From UBA7239 sp035430165 (lineage in GTDB: Bacteria > Pseudomonadota > Gammaproteobacteria > Pseudomonadales > UBA7239), in NCBI GenBank assembly GCA_035430165.1, contig DAOMGE010000006.1, positions 1-64,000 on the forward strand: DNA of 64,000 nucleotides. The letters run 5' to 3'. Below the pieces are notes generated by a model. That model ran no database searches. It was given only the letters and a program-made list of their open reading frames with translations, and was not told the origin of the DNA. Shown here one piece after another: positions 44,454 through 54,245 of this stretch. Positions within the stretch are counted from its first letter, which is position 1. Each line of letters begins with the position of its first letter. The position numbers were made by a program, and so were the translations under genes.

Positions 44454-47450
44454 TTACTGTAGTTGCTGACTCTCGCGTATCGACGAACCCTTATAAACAC
44501 CATTCGTTGTCAGCGATTTTTCTACGTGTACAGCAGCATTGATCGGATCGGCATCTATGTAATCTGGTACGCCATCACCATCATCGTCGAGGTCCGCATT
44601 GTTACCGATGCCGTCGTTATCAGAGTCCAACCATTCAGCAGTATTATTTGGGAATGCATCTTCGTAGTTTTGCCATTTGTCACCATCACTATCGACAATC
44701 AACCATTTGGCAAAGCCGGCAGCACCTTTGTTGCCTGCAACCGAGAACCGGCCGCCCACCAGCAGGTTACTGTCGGCATCCAGCAGCAAAGTTTCAACAG
44801 ATTGATTGACACCGGAGCCAAGAGTAGACCAGACGGTGCCATTCCATTTGTAAATGTAGGGAGTGCCGCCAGCGTATACCGTACCGGTGTTGTCGGCAGC
44901 CAGTACATTCGGTGTGCTGGCCAAGCCTGCTCCGAGCGCGCTCCAGCTGCTGCCATCCCATTTGGCAGCCCGCGTTGCCGTCACGCCTCCCGCCGTGGAA
45001 AAACTACCAACCGCATAAACATTGCCGCTGTTATCCAGCGCCAATGCGCTCACCCATGCGTTGGTACCGGTTCCCAACTTGCTCCAGCTACCGCCATTAC
45101 AGCGGGCAATATTGTTAGCGCCCGGCAGAGACGCCAGATTGGTAAACACACCGCCCACATACACATTGCCGGCATTGTCAGTCTTGATGTCGTAAATCGT
45201 TGTTCCAGCAGTACCTAGATTTGTCCACGAAGTGCCACCATTCCAACGCGCAAGGCCGTTAGCGACCACGCCACCCACGGAAACCCGGGTAAAACCACCA
45301 CCAGCGTAGAGGTTGCCACTGCTGTCCAAAACGATGGCAAGTGGCGCACTGTCAAACCCACCCATGGTGCTCCAGTTACTGCCATTCCATTTGGCAATAC
45401 GATCTACATTCACACCGCCGGCATAGGTAAAGTTGCCCCCAGCATACACATTGCCGCTGCCGTCTGTAGCAATGGTATAAACCGGCCCATTGGCACCCGC
45501 ACCCAAAGCGCTCCAAACACTGCCATTCCATTTAGCTATGTTGGTAGCCGTAACTCCGTTGATGGAATCGAAACTGCCGCCAATATAGAGATTGCCCGCC
45601 GTATCCCGGGCCATGGCGTAAATACTGATGCCATAGATATTGGACGAGCCTGTACCAACCGTGCTCCAGATAGCCCCGGCCCAACGGGCGATGCGGCTGG
45701 CGTTCACGGTGCCTGCAGACCAGAATCCGCCGCCAACGTACAACTGCCCCGTGCTATCAAATGCCAAAGCACTCACCGAGCCACTGGTGTCCCCGATATT
45801 GCCCCAGCTACTGCCATTCCAGGCGGCTATCCCTTTTGCTGCGACGCCTCCTGCTGTGCTGAACACACCGCCGACATAGACATTACTGGCATCAACGGCC
45901 AGTGCCATGACCCATGCGCCCGAGCTGCTGTATATACCGCTACCCAAAGCACTCCAGGAAGAACCGTTCCATTTAGCTACAGCGTTTGCCGTGATACCGC
46001 CTGCCGTCGTGAAATTGCCACCCGCATATAGCTTGCCCGTGCTATCGACAGCCAGAGCGGAAACTTGTCCATTCAGGTTCATACCACTACCCAAGGCACT
46101 CCAGGACGAGCCATTCCATTTGGCAATAGAGGATGCACTCGCACCACCTGCCGTAGTGAATTGGCCACCGGCGTAAAGATTGCCGCCCGCATCCCGTGCC
46201 AACGACTGGATGCTACCGTTGAAGCCTGTTGACAGCGTGCTCCACGCCGCGCCATCCCAGCGACCAATGTAATTCGCGGCACTGCCACCCGCCGTGGTGA
46301 AATCGCCACCAACATAAAGATTGCCTGCGTTGTCTGCCAACAAGGCTTTAACAGGCGCATTGACACCTGTACCCAGCGCACTCCAGCTGGAACCATTCCA
46401 CTTAGCCAGATACTTGATACTGGCACCGCCCACCACAGTAAATCTGCCGCCTGCATACAGATTGCCGCCGCCATCAACAGCCAAGGCACTGACAATATCA
46501 TTCAGACCCGTACCTATGGCACTCCAGTTGCTGCCATCCCATTTTGCGATGTCGGCCACTACCGTGCCTGCCACCACGAAAGAGCCGCCGATGTAGACAT
46601 TGCTGCCCGACGTAGCAATCGCGTAGACAGCGTCATTGGTACCGGCGTACCCGAGCATACTCACCCAGTTGACATCACCCACGGTTGGATCAATCACCAG
46701 TGGATATTGTGCAGTGGCATCATCAACAATCACATCGAGCGCATTGTTCTGCGCTACCTGGATATGCGCCGGAATGGTTTTGCCTGCGCTGTCTGTCACG
46801 ACAAGGCGGTCATAGGTCAGCTGCCTGCCACTGGCCAGTGCAATGACCGCGCCATCCTGTTTTTGTGTCGCCACCCCTCCATCGACCTGCAATTGCACAT
46901 GCAACGTGCCATTGCCTTGCGGCCTTAGCGGAACAATAAAATCCTGCCTGATACCGTTACCGGTGTTGGTGAATTTTTCTGCAATGCCTCCCTCATGGGT
47001 GTGAAAAACCGCATCACGCTCTCGATACAGACTGGAGGAGTTTGCAGCTTGCATCGCGCCATCACGACCCCATTGGGTGATTGCCAGCCCGAAGCCACCT
47101 TTACCCGCACTATTGCCGATAGAATCAAACACAACACCCGTTTCCGAAACATGCGCCGACACAGTTTGTACGGTGTTGGTCATTAAAAAACCGCCATCTG
47201 CCAGAGCTGATGTTTTGAATGCGTCAGCAGCGAGCTGTTTGCCGAGCAAATCATTAAACCCGGCAGAACCCGCTGCAACTACTGCTGGCTGCGTGTGAGT
47301 GTCGGAAGTAAAACCAGCCGACAGAGAGGAATTTGCATGAACATGAAGTGGAGCAAAAAGGCCGAGAGAAAGAAAACCGGCAAGCAACAGGAAATTAAAC
47401 TGCCTTCTGCAACATATTTTTTTCTGCTGTGTTGTATTGGTGTTAGACAT
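44454..47450 (-). CDS. Large secreted beta-propeller-type repeat protein
   Basis: 998 residues. A signal peptide (hydrophobic FLLLAGFLSLGLFAPL, cleavage near AHA/NSS) precedes a 200-residue N-terminal domain with RQLTYDRLVV and AQYPLVIDPT, seen in SBBP-like repeat proteins. Residues about 255-920 hold 13 copies of a 42-46-residue unit whose end reads (I/V)AKWNGSSWSALGxG and whose strand reads NLYAGGxFTTAGG; blades of beta propellers are likely. Then come calcium-binding thrombospondin type 3-like motifs (DSDGDKW, DSDNDGIGN, DDDGDGVPD) and the tail NGVYKGSSIRESQQLQ. Probably exported or surface-bound, perhaps adhesive. Function unknown. It is the last of the genes that separate uvrC and pgsA. 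Confidence 0.85.
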   Translation of the reverse strand: MSNTNTTQQKKICCRRQFNFLLLAGFLSLGLFAPLHVHANSSLSAGFTSDTHTQPAVVAAGSAGFNDLLGKQLAADAFKTSALADGGFLMTNTVQTVSAHVSETGVVFDSIGNSAGKGGFGLAITQWGRDGAMQAANSSSLYRERDAVFHTHEGGIAEKFTNTGNGIRQDFIVPLRPQGNGTLHVQLQVDGGVATQKQDGAVIALASGRQLTYDRLVVTDSAGKTIPAHIQVAQNNALDVIVDDATAQYPLVIDPTVGDVNWVSMLGYAGTNDAVYAIATSGSNVYIGGSFVVAGTVVADIAKWDGSNWSAIGTGLNDIVSALAVDGGGNLYAGGRFTVVGGASIKYLAKWNGSSWSALGTGVNAPVKALLADNAGNLYVGGDFTTAGGSAANYIGRWDGAAWSTLSTGFNGSIQSLARDAGGNLYAGGQFTTAGGASASSIAKWNGSSWSALGSGMNLNGQVSALAVDSTGKLYAGGNFTTAGGITANAVAKWNGSSWSALGSGIYSSSGAWVMALAVDASNVYVGGVFSTAGGVAAKGIAAWNGSSWGNIGDTSGSVSALAFDSTGQLYVGGGFWSAGTVNASRIARWAGAIWSTVGTGSSNIYGISIYAMARDTAGNLYIGGSFDSINGVTATNIAKWNGSVWSALGAGANGPVYTIATDGSGNVYAGGNFTYAGGVNVDRIAKWNGSNWSTMGGFDSAPLAIVLDSSGNLYAGGGFTRVSVGGVVANGLARWNGGTSWTNLGTAGTTIYDIKTDNAGNVYVGGVFTNLASLPGANNIARCNGGSWSKLGTGTNAWVSALALDNSGNVYAVGSFSTAGGVTATRAAKWDGSSWSALGAGLASTPNVLAADNTGTVYAGGTPYIYKWNGTVWSTLGSGVNQSVETLLLDADSNLLVGGRFSVAGNKGAAGFAKWLIVDSDGDKWQNYEDAFPNNTAEWLDSDNDGIGNNADLDDDGDGVPDYIDADPINAAVHVEKSLTTNGVYKGSSIRESQQLQ
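44690..46670 (-). repeat. Thirteen tandem WNGSSWSALG repeats
   Basis: Protein-level tandem repeat of roughly 130 bp period, 13 full units and a partial fourteenth ending FAKWL. Consensus end KWNGSSWSALGxG; most divergent copies are ARCNGGSWSKLG (Trp lost), ARWAGAIWSTVG and AAWNGSSWGNIG. The near-identical DNA of the KWNGSSWSALG copies could allow recombination between units. Confidence 0.85.
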
Positions 47451-47542
47451 AAAACCTCCTGGAAGCTACTGCTTTATTATCGCTTCCATACTAATGTGTA
47501 ACACATCTGATTGGCAATTTTATTTAGCGGTCACGATAAACC

Positions 47543-49378
47543 TTACCCGTGCAAATGCGCATAAATCGTTTCAGCGAGTTCGCTGCTGATACCCGGCACC
47601 TTGGCGAGTTCATCGGCACTGGCACGCGTCACTTCCTGCAAGCCACCGAAATGGCGCAGCAGTGCGCGTCGCCGCGTCGGGCCCACACCAGCAATGCCTT
47701 CCAGCGGCGACACACCGCGCTTCTTGTCACGTCGTGCCGTATGGCCTGCCACGGCAAAACGGTGCGCTTCATCGCGTATCTGCTGGATCAAATGCAGGGC
47801 AGGAGAATCTGCTGGCGGGATGCGCGCTGTATTTTTTTCACTGGCCGATTCGCCATGTACAAAGAGTTGCTCGAAGCCCGCCTTGCGCGTAGAACCTTTT
47901 GCCACGCCGACCAGCAGCATCCCACCGACTTGCAATTCTTCCAGCACATCCACGGCTTGCGACAACTGCCCTTTACCACCATCGATCAATAAAATATCGG
48001 GAAACACGCCGTCACTGTCTTTCAGGCGACGGTAGCGACGTGTCAGTGCCTGTTTCATCGCTGCGTAATCATCGCCGGCGGTAATGCCTTCAATATTGAA
48101 ACGGCGGTAATCGCTTTTGCGCGCGCCCTGTTTATCAAACACCACGCAGGAGGCAACGGTTGCCTCACCGGATGAATGGCTGATATCGAAACATTCAATG
48201 CGTTCCGGCACCGCGTCCAGCCCCAACACCTCGCGCAAGGATTCAAATCGCGCCTCGATATTCTGGCGACTGGCGAGACGCTGCTGCAGGTTTTCTGTCG
48301 CCGCCTTGCCTGCCATCGACAACCATTGCTGGCGATGCGTGCGCGCACGACGGGTCACACTGATCTTGCGCCCTGCCCGATCGCTCAACACGCTGTGCAG
48401 CAATTCGCTCTCGGCATCCGGCAAATCCGCCGCGAGAATTTCCGTCGGCAATTCGCGTTCACTGCCGAGATAAAACTGCGCAATAAACGTGGCGAGCAAA
48501 TTGTCCGCATCATCCTCGATGGAGAGCGCCGGAAAATAACTGCGACTGCCGAGAATCCTGCCTTGCCGCACAAACAATACCTGCACACAGGCCGCACCGG
48601 ATTGTTGCACGGCAGCAAACACATCCGCATTCACTGCCAGGCCGTTGTCGACAGCCTGCTGCTCCTGCACGGTGCGCAAACTGGCAATGCGATCACGAAA
48701 TTCCGCTGCACGCTCGAATTCCAGTTTTTCTGCCGCCTGTTCCATATCGGATGCCAACACATCCAGCGCCTGTTGTTCACGCCCTTGCAGGAACAGCGTC
48801 GTGATCTCGACATCGCGCGCATACTGCTCCGGTGTCACATTGCCGACACAAGGGCCGGAACAACGCTGGATCTGGTATTGCAGGCACGCGCGGCTGCGGT
48901 TGCGAAAAAAGGAATCTTCACATTGTCGAATCCGTGAAAATTTCTGCAGGAAATTCAAACTCTCACGCACTGCACCGCTGTTCGGAAACGGCCCGAAATA
49001 ACGGCCTTTTTTCTGTTTCGCACCGCGATGGAAGGCGAGCCTGGGATACGGCTCACCCTCACTCAGGAAAATATAGGGATAGGATTTGTCATCGCGCAGC
49101 AGGATATTGTACGGAGGCTGGTGCGACTTGATGAGACTCTGCTCGAGCAACAACGCTTCGGTTTCACTGGCGGTGATGGTTAACTCAATTCGCGCAATGC
49201 GACTGACCAGTGCGACCGTCTTGGGGCCGAGACCGCTTTTGCGGAAATAACTGGCCAGGCGTTTTTTCAGGTTGTTGGCTTTGCCGACATACAAAAGCGC
49301 ATCATCCTGCGCAAACATCTGGTAGACACCGGGATTGCCAGTCGCGGAAGCTAGAAATGACTGGCTATCAAAATCCAT
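47543..49378 (-). CDS. uvrC: Excinuclease ABC subunit C
   Basis: Makes the dual incisions of nucleotide excision repair in complex with UvrB. 611 residues in canonical order: GIY-YIG nuclease (GVYQMFAQDDALLYVGKANN, residues about 15-95), UVR UvrB-binding helix pair (EQAAEKLEFERAAEFRDRI, near 210), RNase H-like nuclease (ERIECFDISHSSGE and LLIDGGKGQLSQ, near 390-470) and a C-terminal helix-hairpin-helix pair (IAGVGPTRRRALLRHFGG). It begins 8 bp after the gacA stop, as in Pseudomonas and enteric bacteria. Complete and ordinary. Confidence 0.97.
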   Translation of the reverse strand: MDFDSQSFLASATGNPGVYQMFAQDDALLYVGKANNLKKRLASYFRKSGLGPKTVALVSRIARIELTITASETEALLLEQSLIKSHQPPYNILLRDDKSYPYIFLSEGEPYPRLAFHRGAKQKKGRYFGPFPNSGAVRESLNFLQKFSRIRQCEDSFFRNRSRACLQYQIQRCSGPCVGNVTPEQYARDVEITTLFLQGREQQALDVLASDMEQAAEKLEFERAAEFRDRIASLRTVQEQQAVDNGLAVNADVFAAVQQSGAACVQVLFVRQGRILGSRSYFPALSIEDDADNLLATFIAQFYLGSERELPTEILAADLPDAESELLHSVLSDRAGRKISVTRRARTHRQQWLSMAGKAATENLQQRLASRQNIEARFESLREVLGLDAVPERIECFDISHSSGEATVASCVVFDKQGARKSDYRRFNIEGITAGDDYAAMKQALTRRYRRLKDSDGVFPDILLIDGGKGQLSQAVDVLEELQVGGMLLVGVAKGSTRKAGFEQLFVHGESASEKNTARIPPADSPALHLIQQIRDEAHRFAVAGHTARRDKKRGVSPLEGIAGVGPTRRRALLRHFGGLQEVTRASADELAKVPGISSELAETIYAHLHG

Positions 49379-49386
49379 GCAGGCAA

Positions 49387-50115
49387 TCAGACATTTTCTT
49401 CCGGCACAAACAATTTGTGACGCAAGGCAAGCAATGTCAGTGCGACATCACTGTCGACACCCAGTTTTTCAAACATACGGTAACGGAATGTATTCACGGT
49501 TTTCGGGCTGACATTGATCTGGTCAGCGATGTCCTGCACGCTGCGGCACCCGACGATCATCAGCGCCACCTGCAATTCGCGTTCGGACAAATTATCGAAT
49601 GGCGATGTACCCAGACCATTTTTCTTGCGCAAGGGTTTCAGCGCCAGTTCCTGCGCAATCTTGCGGCACACATAATGCTTGCCCGCCTCCACATCGCGAA
49701 TGGCGGCCACCAGCTCATCCAGCCCGCTGTCCTTGGTCATGAAGCCCATCGCCCCGGCTTCCAGCAGCAGATCGGGAAACGGGTCATCGGCGCAAGCGGT
49801 CAATGCAATCACGCGACAACCCGGCGCACGGCGTTCCATACGCGATGTCGCCTCGATACCACCGATGCCCGGCATGCGCACGTCCATCAACACCACTTGC
49901 GGCTTCAGGGCAGCAGCTTTTTCCAGCGCTTCCTCACCACTGGATGCCTCGCCCACCACCCTGAAATCCTCGATGCTTTCCAGCATGTGACGCAAGCCGA
50001 TCCGCACCAGATCATGGTCATCGGCAATCAGGATGCTTATCGGGGTATTCGTTGCTATTGTTGATGACGTTGTCATTGATGTTGTCATTGCAAAACCTGC
50101 GGCTGGCGTGGCCAT
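49387..50115 (-). CDS. gacA: GacA/UvrY-type response regulator
   Basis: LuxR-family response regulator of the Gac/Rsm pathway, expected to activate small RNAs that sequester CsrA/RsmA. 242 residues from the ATG at 50115 (AAGGAG 6 bp upstream). The first 27 residues are an unusual Thr/Ser/Met-rich extension not found in typical GacA. Receiver domain: ILIADDHDLVRIGLRHML, phospho-acceptor Asp in VVLMDVRMPGIGG, Thr in VIALTACADD, Lys in GFMTKDSG. DNA-binding domain: LSERELQVALMIVGCRSVQDIA and VSPKTVNTFRYRMFEKLGV. Next to uvrC, as is conserved. Confidence 0.95.
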   Translation of the reverse strand: MATPAAGFAMTTSMTTSSTIATNTPISILIADDHDLVRIGLRHMLESIEDFRVVGEASSGEEALEKAAALKPQVVLMDVRMPGIGGIEATSRMERRAPGCRVIALTACADDPFPDLLLEAGAMGFMTKDSGLDELVAAIRDVEAGKHYVCRKIAQELALKPLRKKNGLGTSPFDNLSERELQVALMIVGCRSVQDIADQINVSPKTVNTFRYRMFEKLGVDSDVALTLLALRHKLFVPEENV

Positions 50116-50243
50116 AAACACTCCTTGTCAAAACGGGTCAATTCCCTGAACCTCGTTGCAATATAACCGACACGGGCAATCCCGCAAAGAACGCCGCCTT
50201 GCGCTGCGATTCGCCGCTGTGCGACCGGCAACGACAACGAACG

Positions 50244-53200
50244 TCAGTTTATCCAGGCGCGCGCATTGCGGAACAGTCGCAACCACGGGCCATCTTCCTG
50301 CCAGCCATCCGGGCGCCAGGAATGCTGCACGGCGCGATATACACGCTCAGGGTGCGGCATCATGATGGTGTGGCGACCATCACGACTGGTGACTGCGGTA
50401 ATGCCCTGTGGCGAACCGTTGGGATTGGCCGGAAATTGCTCGGTCACACGCTGCCCATTGTCGATGTAACGCAAGGCGACCAGACCGCTGCTGTCCAGGG
50501 TTTGCAGCGCTGCAGCGCTGGCAAATTCAGCGCGACCTTCGCCATGCGCCGTGGTGATCGGCATGCGCGAACCCGCCATGCCTGCCAACAGGATGGATGG
50601 CGACTCCTGCACTTCCACCATGACATAGCGCGCTTCAAATTGCTCACTGGTATTGCGGACAAACCGTGGCCAGTGTTCCGCACCGGGCATCAGCGATTTC
50701 AGGTTGGACATCATCTGGCAACCGTTGCAGACACCAAGACTGAAACTGTCGTCGCGATAAAAAAACCGCTCGAACATATCGCGCGCTTTATTGTTGAACA
50801 GGATAGTCTTGGCCCAGCCTTCACCAGCACCGAGCACGTCACCGTAGGAAAAACCGCCGCACGCAGCAAGACCCTTGAACGTGGCGAGATCAACACGCCC
50901 GGCGAGAATATCACTCATGTGTACATCAACTGCAGCAAAGCCGGCACGATCAAATGCCGCTGCCATTTCAACCTGTCCGTTAACACCTTGTTCACGCAGG
51001 ATCGCAACACGCGGACGCACGCCAGCAGCAATCATGGGCGCAGCAATATTGTCATTCTGGTCAAACGTCAGTGCGACAGACAATCCCGGGTTCCGGCTGT
51101 CGAGAACCGTTTGTTTTTCCTGTTCGGCGCAAAGCGGATTGTCACGCATGGCCTGGATGCGATAACTGGTTTCCCACCACAAGGCCAACGCCTCACTGCG
51201 GGAGATATCGAGAATATGTTTTCCTGCACGCGTGAAGCACAACCGGTCACTGGCATTGACCGAACCGATGCGGTGCAGGCACGTTTGCAAATCGAATTGT
51301 CGCGCGAGTTGCACCAGGGTTTCGATATGCGCTGCAGCAATTTGCAGCACCGCACCCGGCTCTTCGGCAAACAATGCTGCGATATCGCTATTACCCAACG
51401 GATCCATGGCGACGTCCACACCGCAATGACCGGCAAACGCCATTTCCGCCACGGTCGTAAACAATCCGCCATCTGAACGGTCGTGATAAGCCAACAGGAT
51501 ATCCTGCTCTAACGCAGCCTGTACCAGCGAAAAAAAGCTGGACAGTTGTTGTGGCTGATCCAGATCGGGGGCTTCATTGCCAGTCTGTCGATACACCTGC
51601 GCCAATGCCGACGCACCGAGTCGGTTCTTGCCATTACCGAGATCAATTAAAAATAATTCGGTTTCGCCACGATCCGTCCTGAGCTGCGGCGTCACGGTTT
51701 TACGCACATCCAGCACCGGTGAAAACGCAGAAATAATCAGGGACATCGGCGCCGTGACGGATTTGTCCTCGCCATTTTCCTGCCAACGTGTGCGCATCGA
51801 CATGGAATCCTTGCCGACTGGCACCGTGATGCCGAGTTGCGGGCACAATTCCATACCGACAGTACGCACTGCATCAAACAGTTTTTCGTCTTCGCCAGGG
51901 TGACCTGCTGCACACATCCAGTTCGCCGATAATTTGATATCTGACAGCTTGCCGATGCGCGTCGCCGCAATATTGGTGATCGCTTCGGCAATGGCCAATC
52001 GTGCGGAAGCCGGTGCAGAAATCAATGCCGCTGGTGTGCGTTCGCCCATGGCCATGGCTTCGCCGGCATACGTGTCATACGCAACCGTTGTCACCGCGCA
52101 ATCCGCCACTGGCATCTGCCACGGCCCAACCAGCTGATCGCGTGCCACCATGCCGGTAACCGAGCGATCGCCAATCGTGATCAGGAAGTTCTTGCTCGCT
52201 ACGGTTGGCAATTGCAGCACACGTTCTGCCGCTTCGCGCACATCAATGGCTTCAACAGAAAATGGCGCGTGAACAATATTTTTTCGTTCGAAACTGCGCG
52301 TCATTTTTGGCGGTTTGCCAAACAACAATGACATCGGCAAATCAACCGGACTGTTGCTGAATTGTGCGTCATCGACGCGTAAATGTTTTTCTTCTGTTGC
52401 CAAACCCACAACAGCATACGGACAGCGCTCGCGCGCGCAAATGGCATCAAATTGCGCCAGATCTTCCTCTTTCACAGCCAGCACATAGCGTTCTTGCGCT
52501 TCGTTACACCAGATAGCCAGCGGGCTCATGCCCGGTTCATCATTCGGCACGGCACGCAAATCAAAAATGCCACCCGTACCCCCGTCTTTCACCAGTTCCG
52601 GCAAGGCATTCGACAAACCGCCCGCACCAACGTCATGGATAAACTGGATCGGATTGTTATCACCGAGTTGCCAGCAGCGATCTATCACTTCCTGACAACG
52701 GCGCTCGATTTCCGGGTTTTGCCGCTGCACCGACGCGAAATCGAGATCTTCGCTGCTCTGGCCTGACGCCATGCTCGACGCCGCACCACCACCGAGACCG
52801 ATCTGCATCGCCGGGCCACCCAGCACAATCAGGCGTGCGCCCGGCGCAAACGGGTATTTGTCGACGTGTTCTGCACGGATATTGCCGTAACCACCGGCGA
52901 TCATGATGGGCTTGTGATAACCGCGCATTTCTGTGCCGTTAGCGCCATTCGCTTCCTGCTCGAAACTGCGGAAATACCCACACAGGTTCGGGCGGCCAAA
53001 TTCGTTGTTAAACGCGGCACCACCGAGTGGGCCTTCGGTCATGATCTCCAGCGCCGACACAATGCGCCCGGGTTTGCCGTAAGTTTTGCCCGTGCTATCG
53101 ACTTCCCATGCCTGCTGGTAACCGGGAATATCCAGGTTGGATACCGAGAACCCTGTCAGGCCGACTTTCGGCTTCGAGCCACGCCCGACGGCGCCCTCGT

Positions 53201-54152
53201 CACGTATCTCGCCGCCGGCGCCCGTTCCGGCGCCAGGGAACGGTGCAATGGCAGTGGGATGGTTGTGCGTTTCCACTTTCATCAGCAGGTGGACATCTTC
53301 CTGATGCGCGGCGTACTCGCCCGTATGGGGATCCGGAAAGAAACGCCCGGCGCGCTGGCCAACGACAACCGCTGCATTGTCCGAGTAGGCCGACAACACG
53401 TTGTCGCCGCCCTGTTCATTCGTATTGCGGATCATCTTGAAGAGAGACCTGGCTTGAACTTCGCCGTCTATCTGCCAGTCAGCATTGAAAATTTTATGGC
53501 GACAGTGTTCCGAATTGGCCTGTGCAAACATCATCAATTCCACATCCACCGGATTGCGACCCAGTTGCACGAAGCTGTCTGTCAGGTAATCGATTTCGTC
53601 GTCGGCCAATGCCAGTCCCAAGGACTGGTTAGCCGCCACCAAGGCAGCACGGCCACCACCGAGGATATCTACCACCGTCGACGGTGCAGGCTGCTCGCGC
53701 ACAAACAAGGCTTCTGCGGCTTCGAGGGAATCGAACACGGATTCCGTCATGCGGTCATGCAGGATTGCAGTAATAGCCGCCGACTGCGCTGGCGTCAAAG
53801 CGCCTGCCGCTTCCACATAAAACGCGATACCGCGTTCGATGCGCCGGATGCTGTCCAGGCCGCAGTTATGTGCAATGTCAGTCGCCTTGCTGGCCCAGGG
53901 TGAAATAGTGCCCGGACGCGGCACCACCAGGAACAGGCGGCCACACGGCGCAAACAGCTCTTGCTGGCGCGGACCGTACTGCAACAACTGCTCGAGCACA
54001 CCGTGCTGCTCCGCTGCCAGTTGGCCCGCCACATCCGCAAAATGCACATACTCTGCCGACACACCGTTAACCGGTGCGACTTCACGTAAACGCACCAGCA
54101 ACTTTTCACGACGGAAAGGGGAAAGTGCAGCAGCACCGCGCAAAATCAGCAT
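50244..54152 (-). CDS. purL: Phosphoribosylformylglycinamidine synthase
   Basis: Large PurL of purine synthesis: converts FGAR to FGAM using ATP and glutamine. 1302 residues, the single-chain gammaproteobacterial type. Domains: N-terminal PurS-like part (about 1-150), FGAM synthase with QANSEHCRHKIFNADW and KVETHNHPTAIAPFPGA, the central repeat, and a C-terminal glutamine amidotransferase with nucleophile Cys in GVCNGCQMM (near 1140) and MMPHPERVYR. ATG at 54152 with GAGG upstream; a GTG one codon earlier is possible. Stands alone. Confidence 0.97.
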   Translation of the reverse strand: MLILRGAAALSPFRREKLLVRLREVAPVNGVSAEYVHFADVAGQLAAEQHGVLEQLLQYGPRQQELFAPCGRLFLVVPRPGTISPWASKATDIAHNCGLDSIRRIERGIAFYVEAAGALTPAQSAAITAILHDRMTESVFDSLEAAEALFVREQPAPSTVVDILGGGRAALVAANQSLGLALADDEIDYLTDSFVQLGRNPVDVELMMFAQANSEHCRHKIFNADWQIDGEVQARSLFKMIRNTNEQGGDNVLSAYSDNAAVVVGQRAGRFFPDPHTGEYAAHQEDVHLLMKVETHNHPTAIAPFPGAGTGAGGEIRDEGAVGRGSKPKVGLTGFSVSNLDIPGYQQAWEVDSTGKTYGKPGRIVSALEIMTEGPLGGAAFNNEFGRPNLCGYFRSFEQEANGANGTEMRGYHKPIMIAGGYGNIRAEHVDKYPFAPGARLIVLGGPAMQIGLGGGAASSMASGQSSEDLDFASVQRQNPEIERRCQEVIDRCWQLGDNNPIQFIHDVGAGGLSNALPELVKDGGTGGIFDLRAVPNDEPGMSPLAIWCNEAQERYVLAVKEEDLAQFDAICARERCPYAVVGLATEEKHLRVDDAQFSNSPVDLPMSLLFGKPPKMTRSFERKNIVHAPFSVEAIDVREAAERVLQLPTVASKNFLITIGDRSVTGMVARDQLVGPWQMPVADCAVTTVAYDTYAGEAMAMGERTPAALISAPASARLAIAEAITNIAATRIGKLSDIKLSANWMCAAGHPGEDEKLFDAVRTVGMELCPQLGITVPVGKDSMSMRTRWQENGEDKSVTAPMSLIISAFSPVLDVRKTVTPQLRTDRGETELFLIDLGNGKNRLGASALAQVYRQTGNEAPDLDQPQQLSSFFSLVQAALEQDILLAYHDRSDGGLFTTVAEMAFAGHCGVDVAMDPLGNSDIAALFAEEPGAVLQIAAAHIETLVQLARQFDLQTCLHRIGSVNASDRLCFTRAGKHILDISRSEALALWWETSYRIQAMRDNPLCAEQEKQTVLDSRNPGLSVALTFDQNDNIAAPMIAAGVRPRVAILREQGVNGQVEMAAAFDRAGFAAVDVHMSDILAGRVDLATFKGLAACGGFSYGDVLGAGEGWAKTILFNNKARDMFERFFYRDDSFSLGVCNGCQMMSNLKSLMPGAEHWPRFVRNTSEQFEARYVMVEVQESPSILLAGMAGSRMPITTAHGEGRAEFASAAALQTLDSSGLVALRYIDNGQRVTEQFPANPNGSPQGITAVTSRDGRHTIMMPHPERVYRAVQHSWRPDGWQEDGPWLRLFRNARAWIN

Positions 54153-54245
54153 CACAACCTCGGCTGGGCAGTCAGGTAAACCGACATGAATCAGGGGACG
54201 TCCGGAAAGCGCGCATTGTACTGAATGAGGGCTGCCCTGTCAGAC

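Noticed and set aside
44454..44510. Tail interpreted as PEP-CTERM, GlyGly-CTERM or LPxTG anchor
   Set aside because: There is no hydrophobic helix with a basic end after the motif, and none of the known sorting motifs is present.
44690..46670. CRISPR array suggested by regular repeats
   Set aside because: The roughly 130-bp period is a coding repeat with conserved protein sequence, not short repeats with unique spacers.
50199..53903. Long plus-strand open frames opposite purL (425 and 345 residues)
   Set aside because: Composition is Arg/His/Gln-rich nonsense typical of antisense frames; purL is complete on the minus strand.
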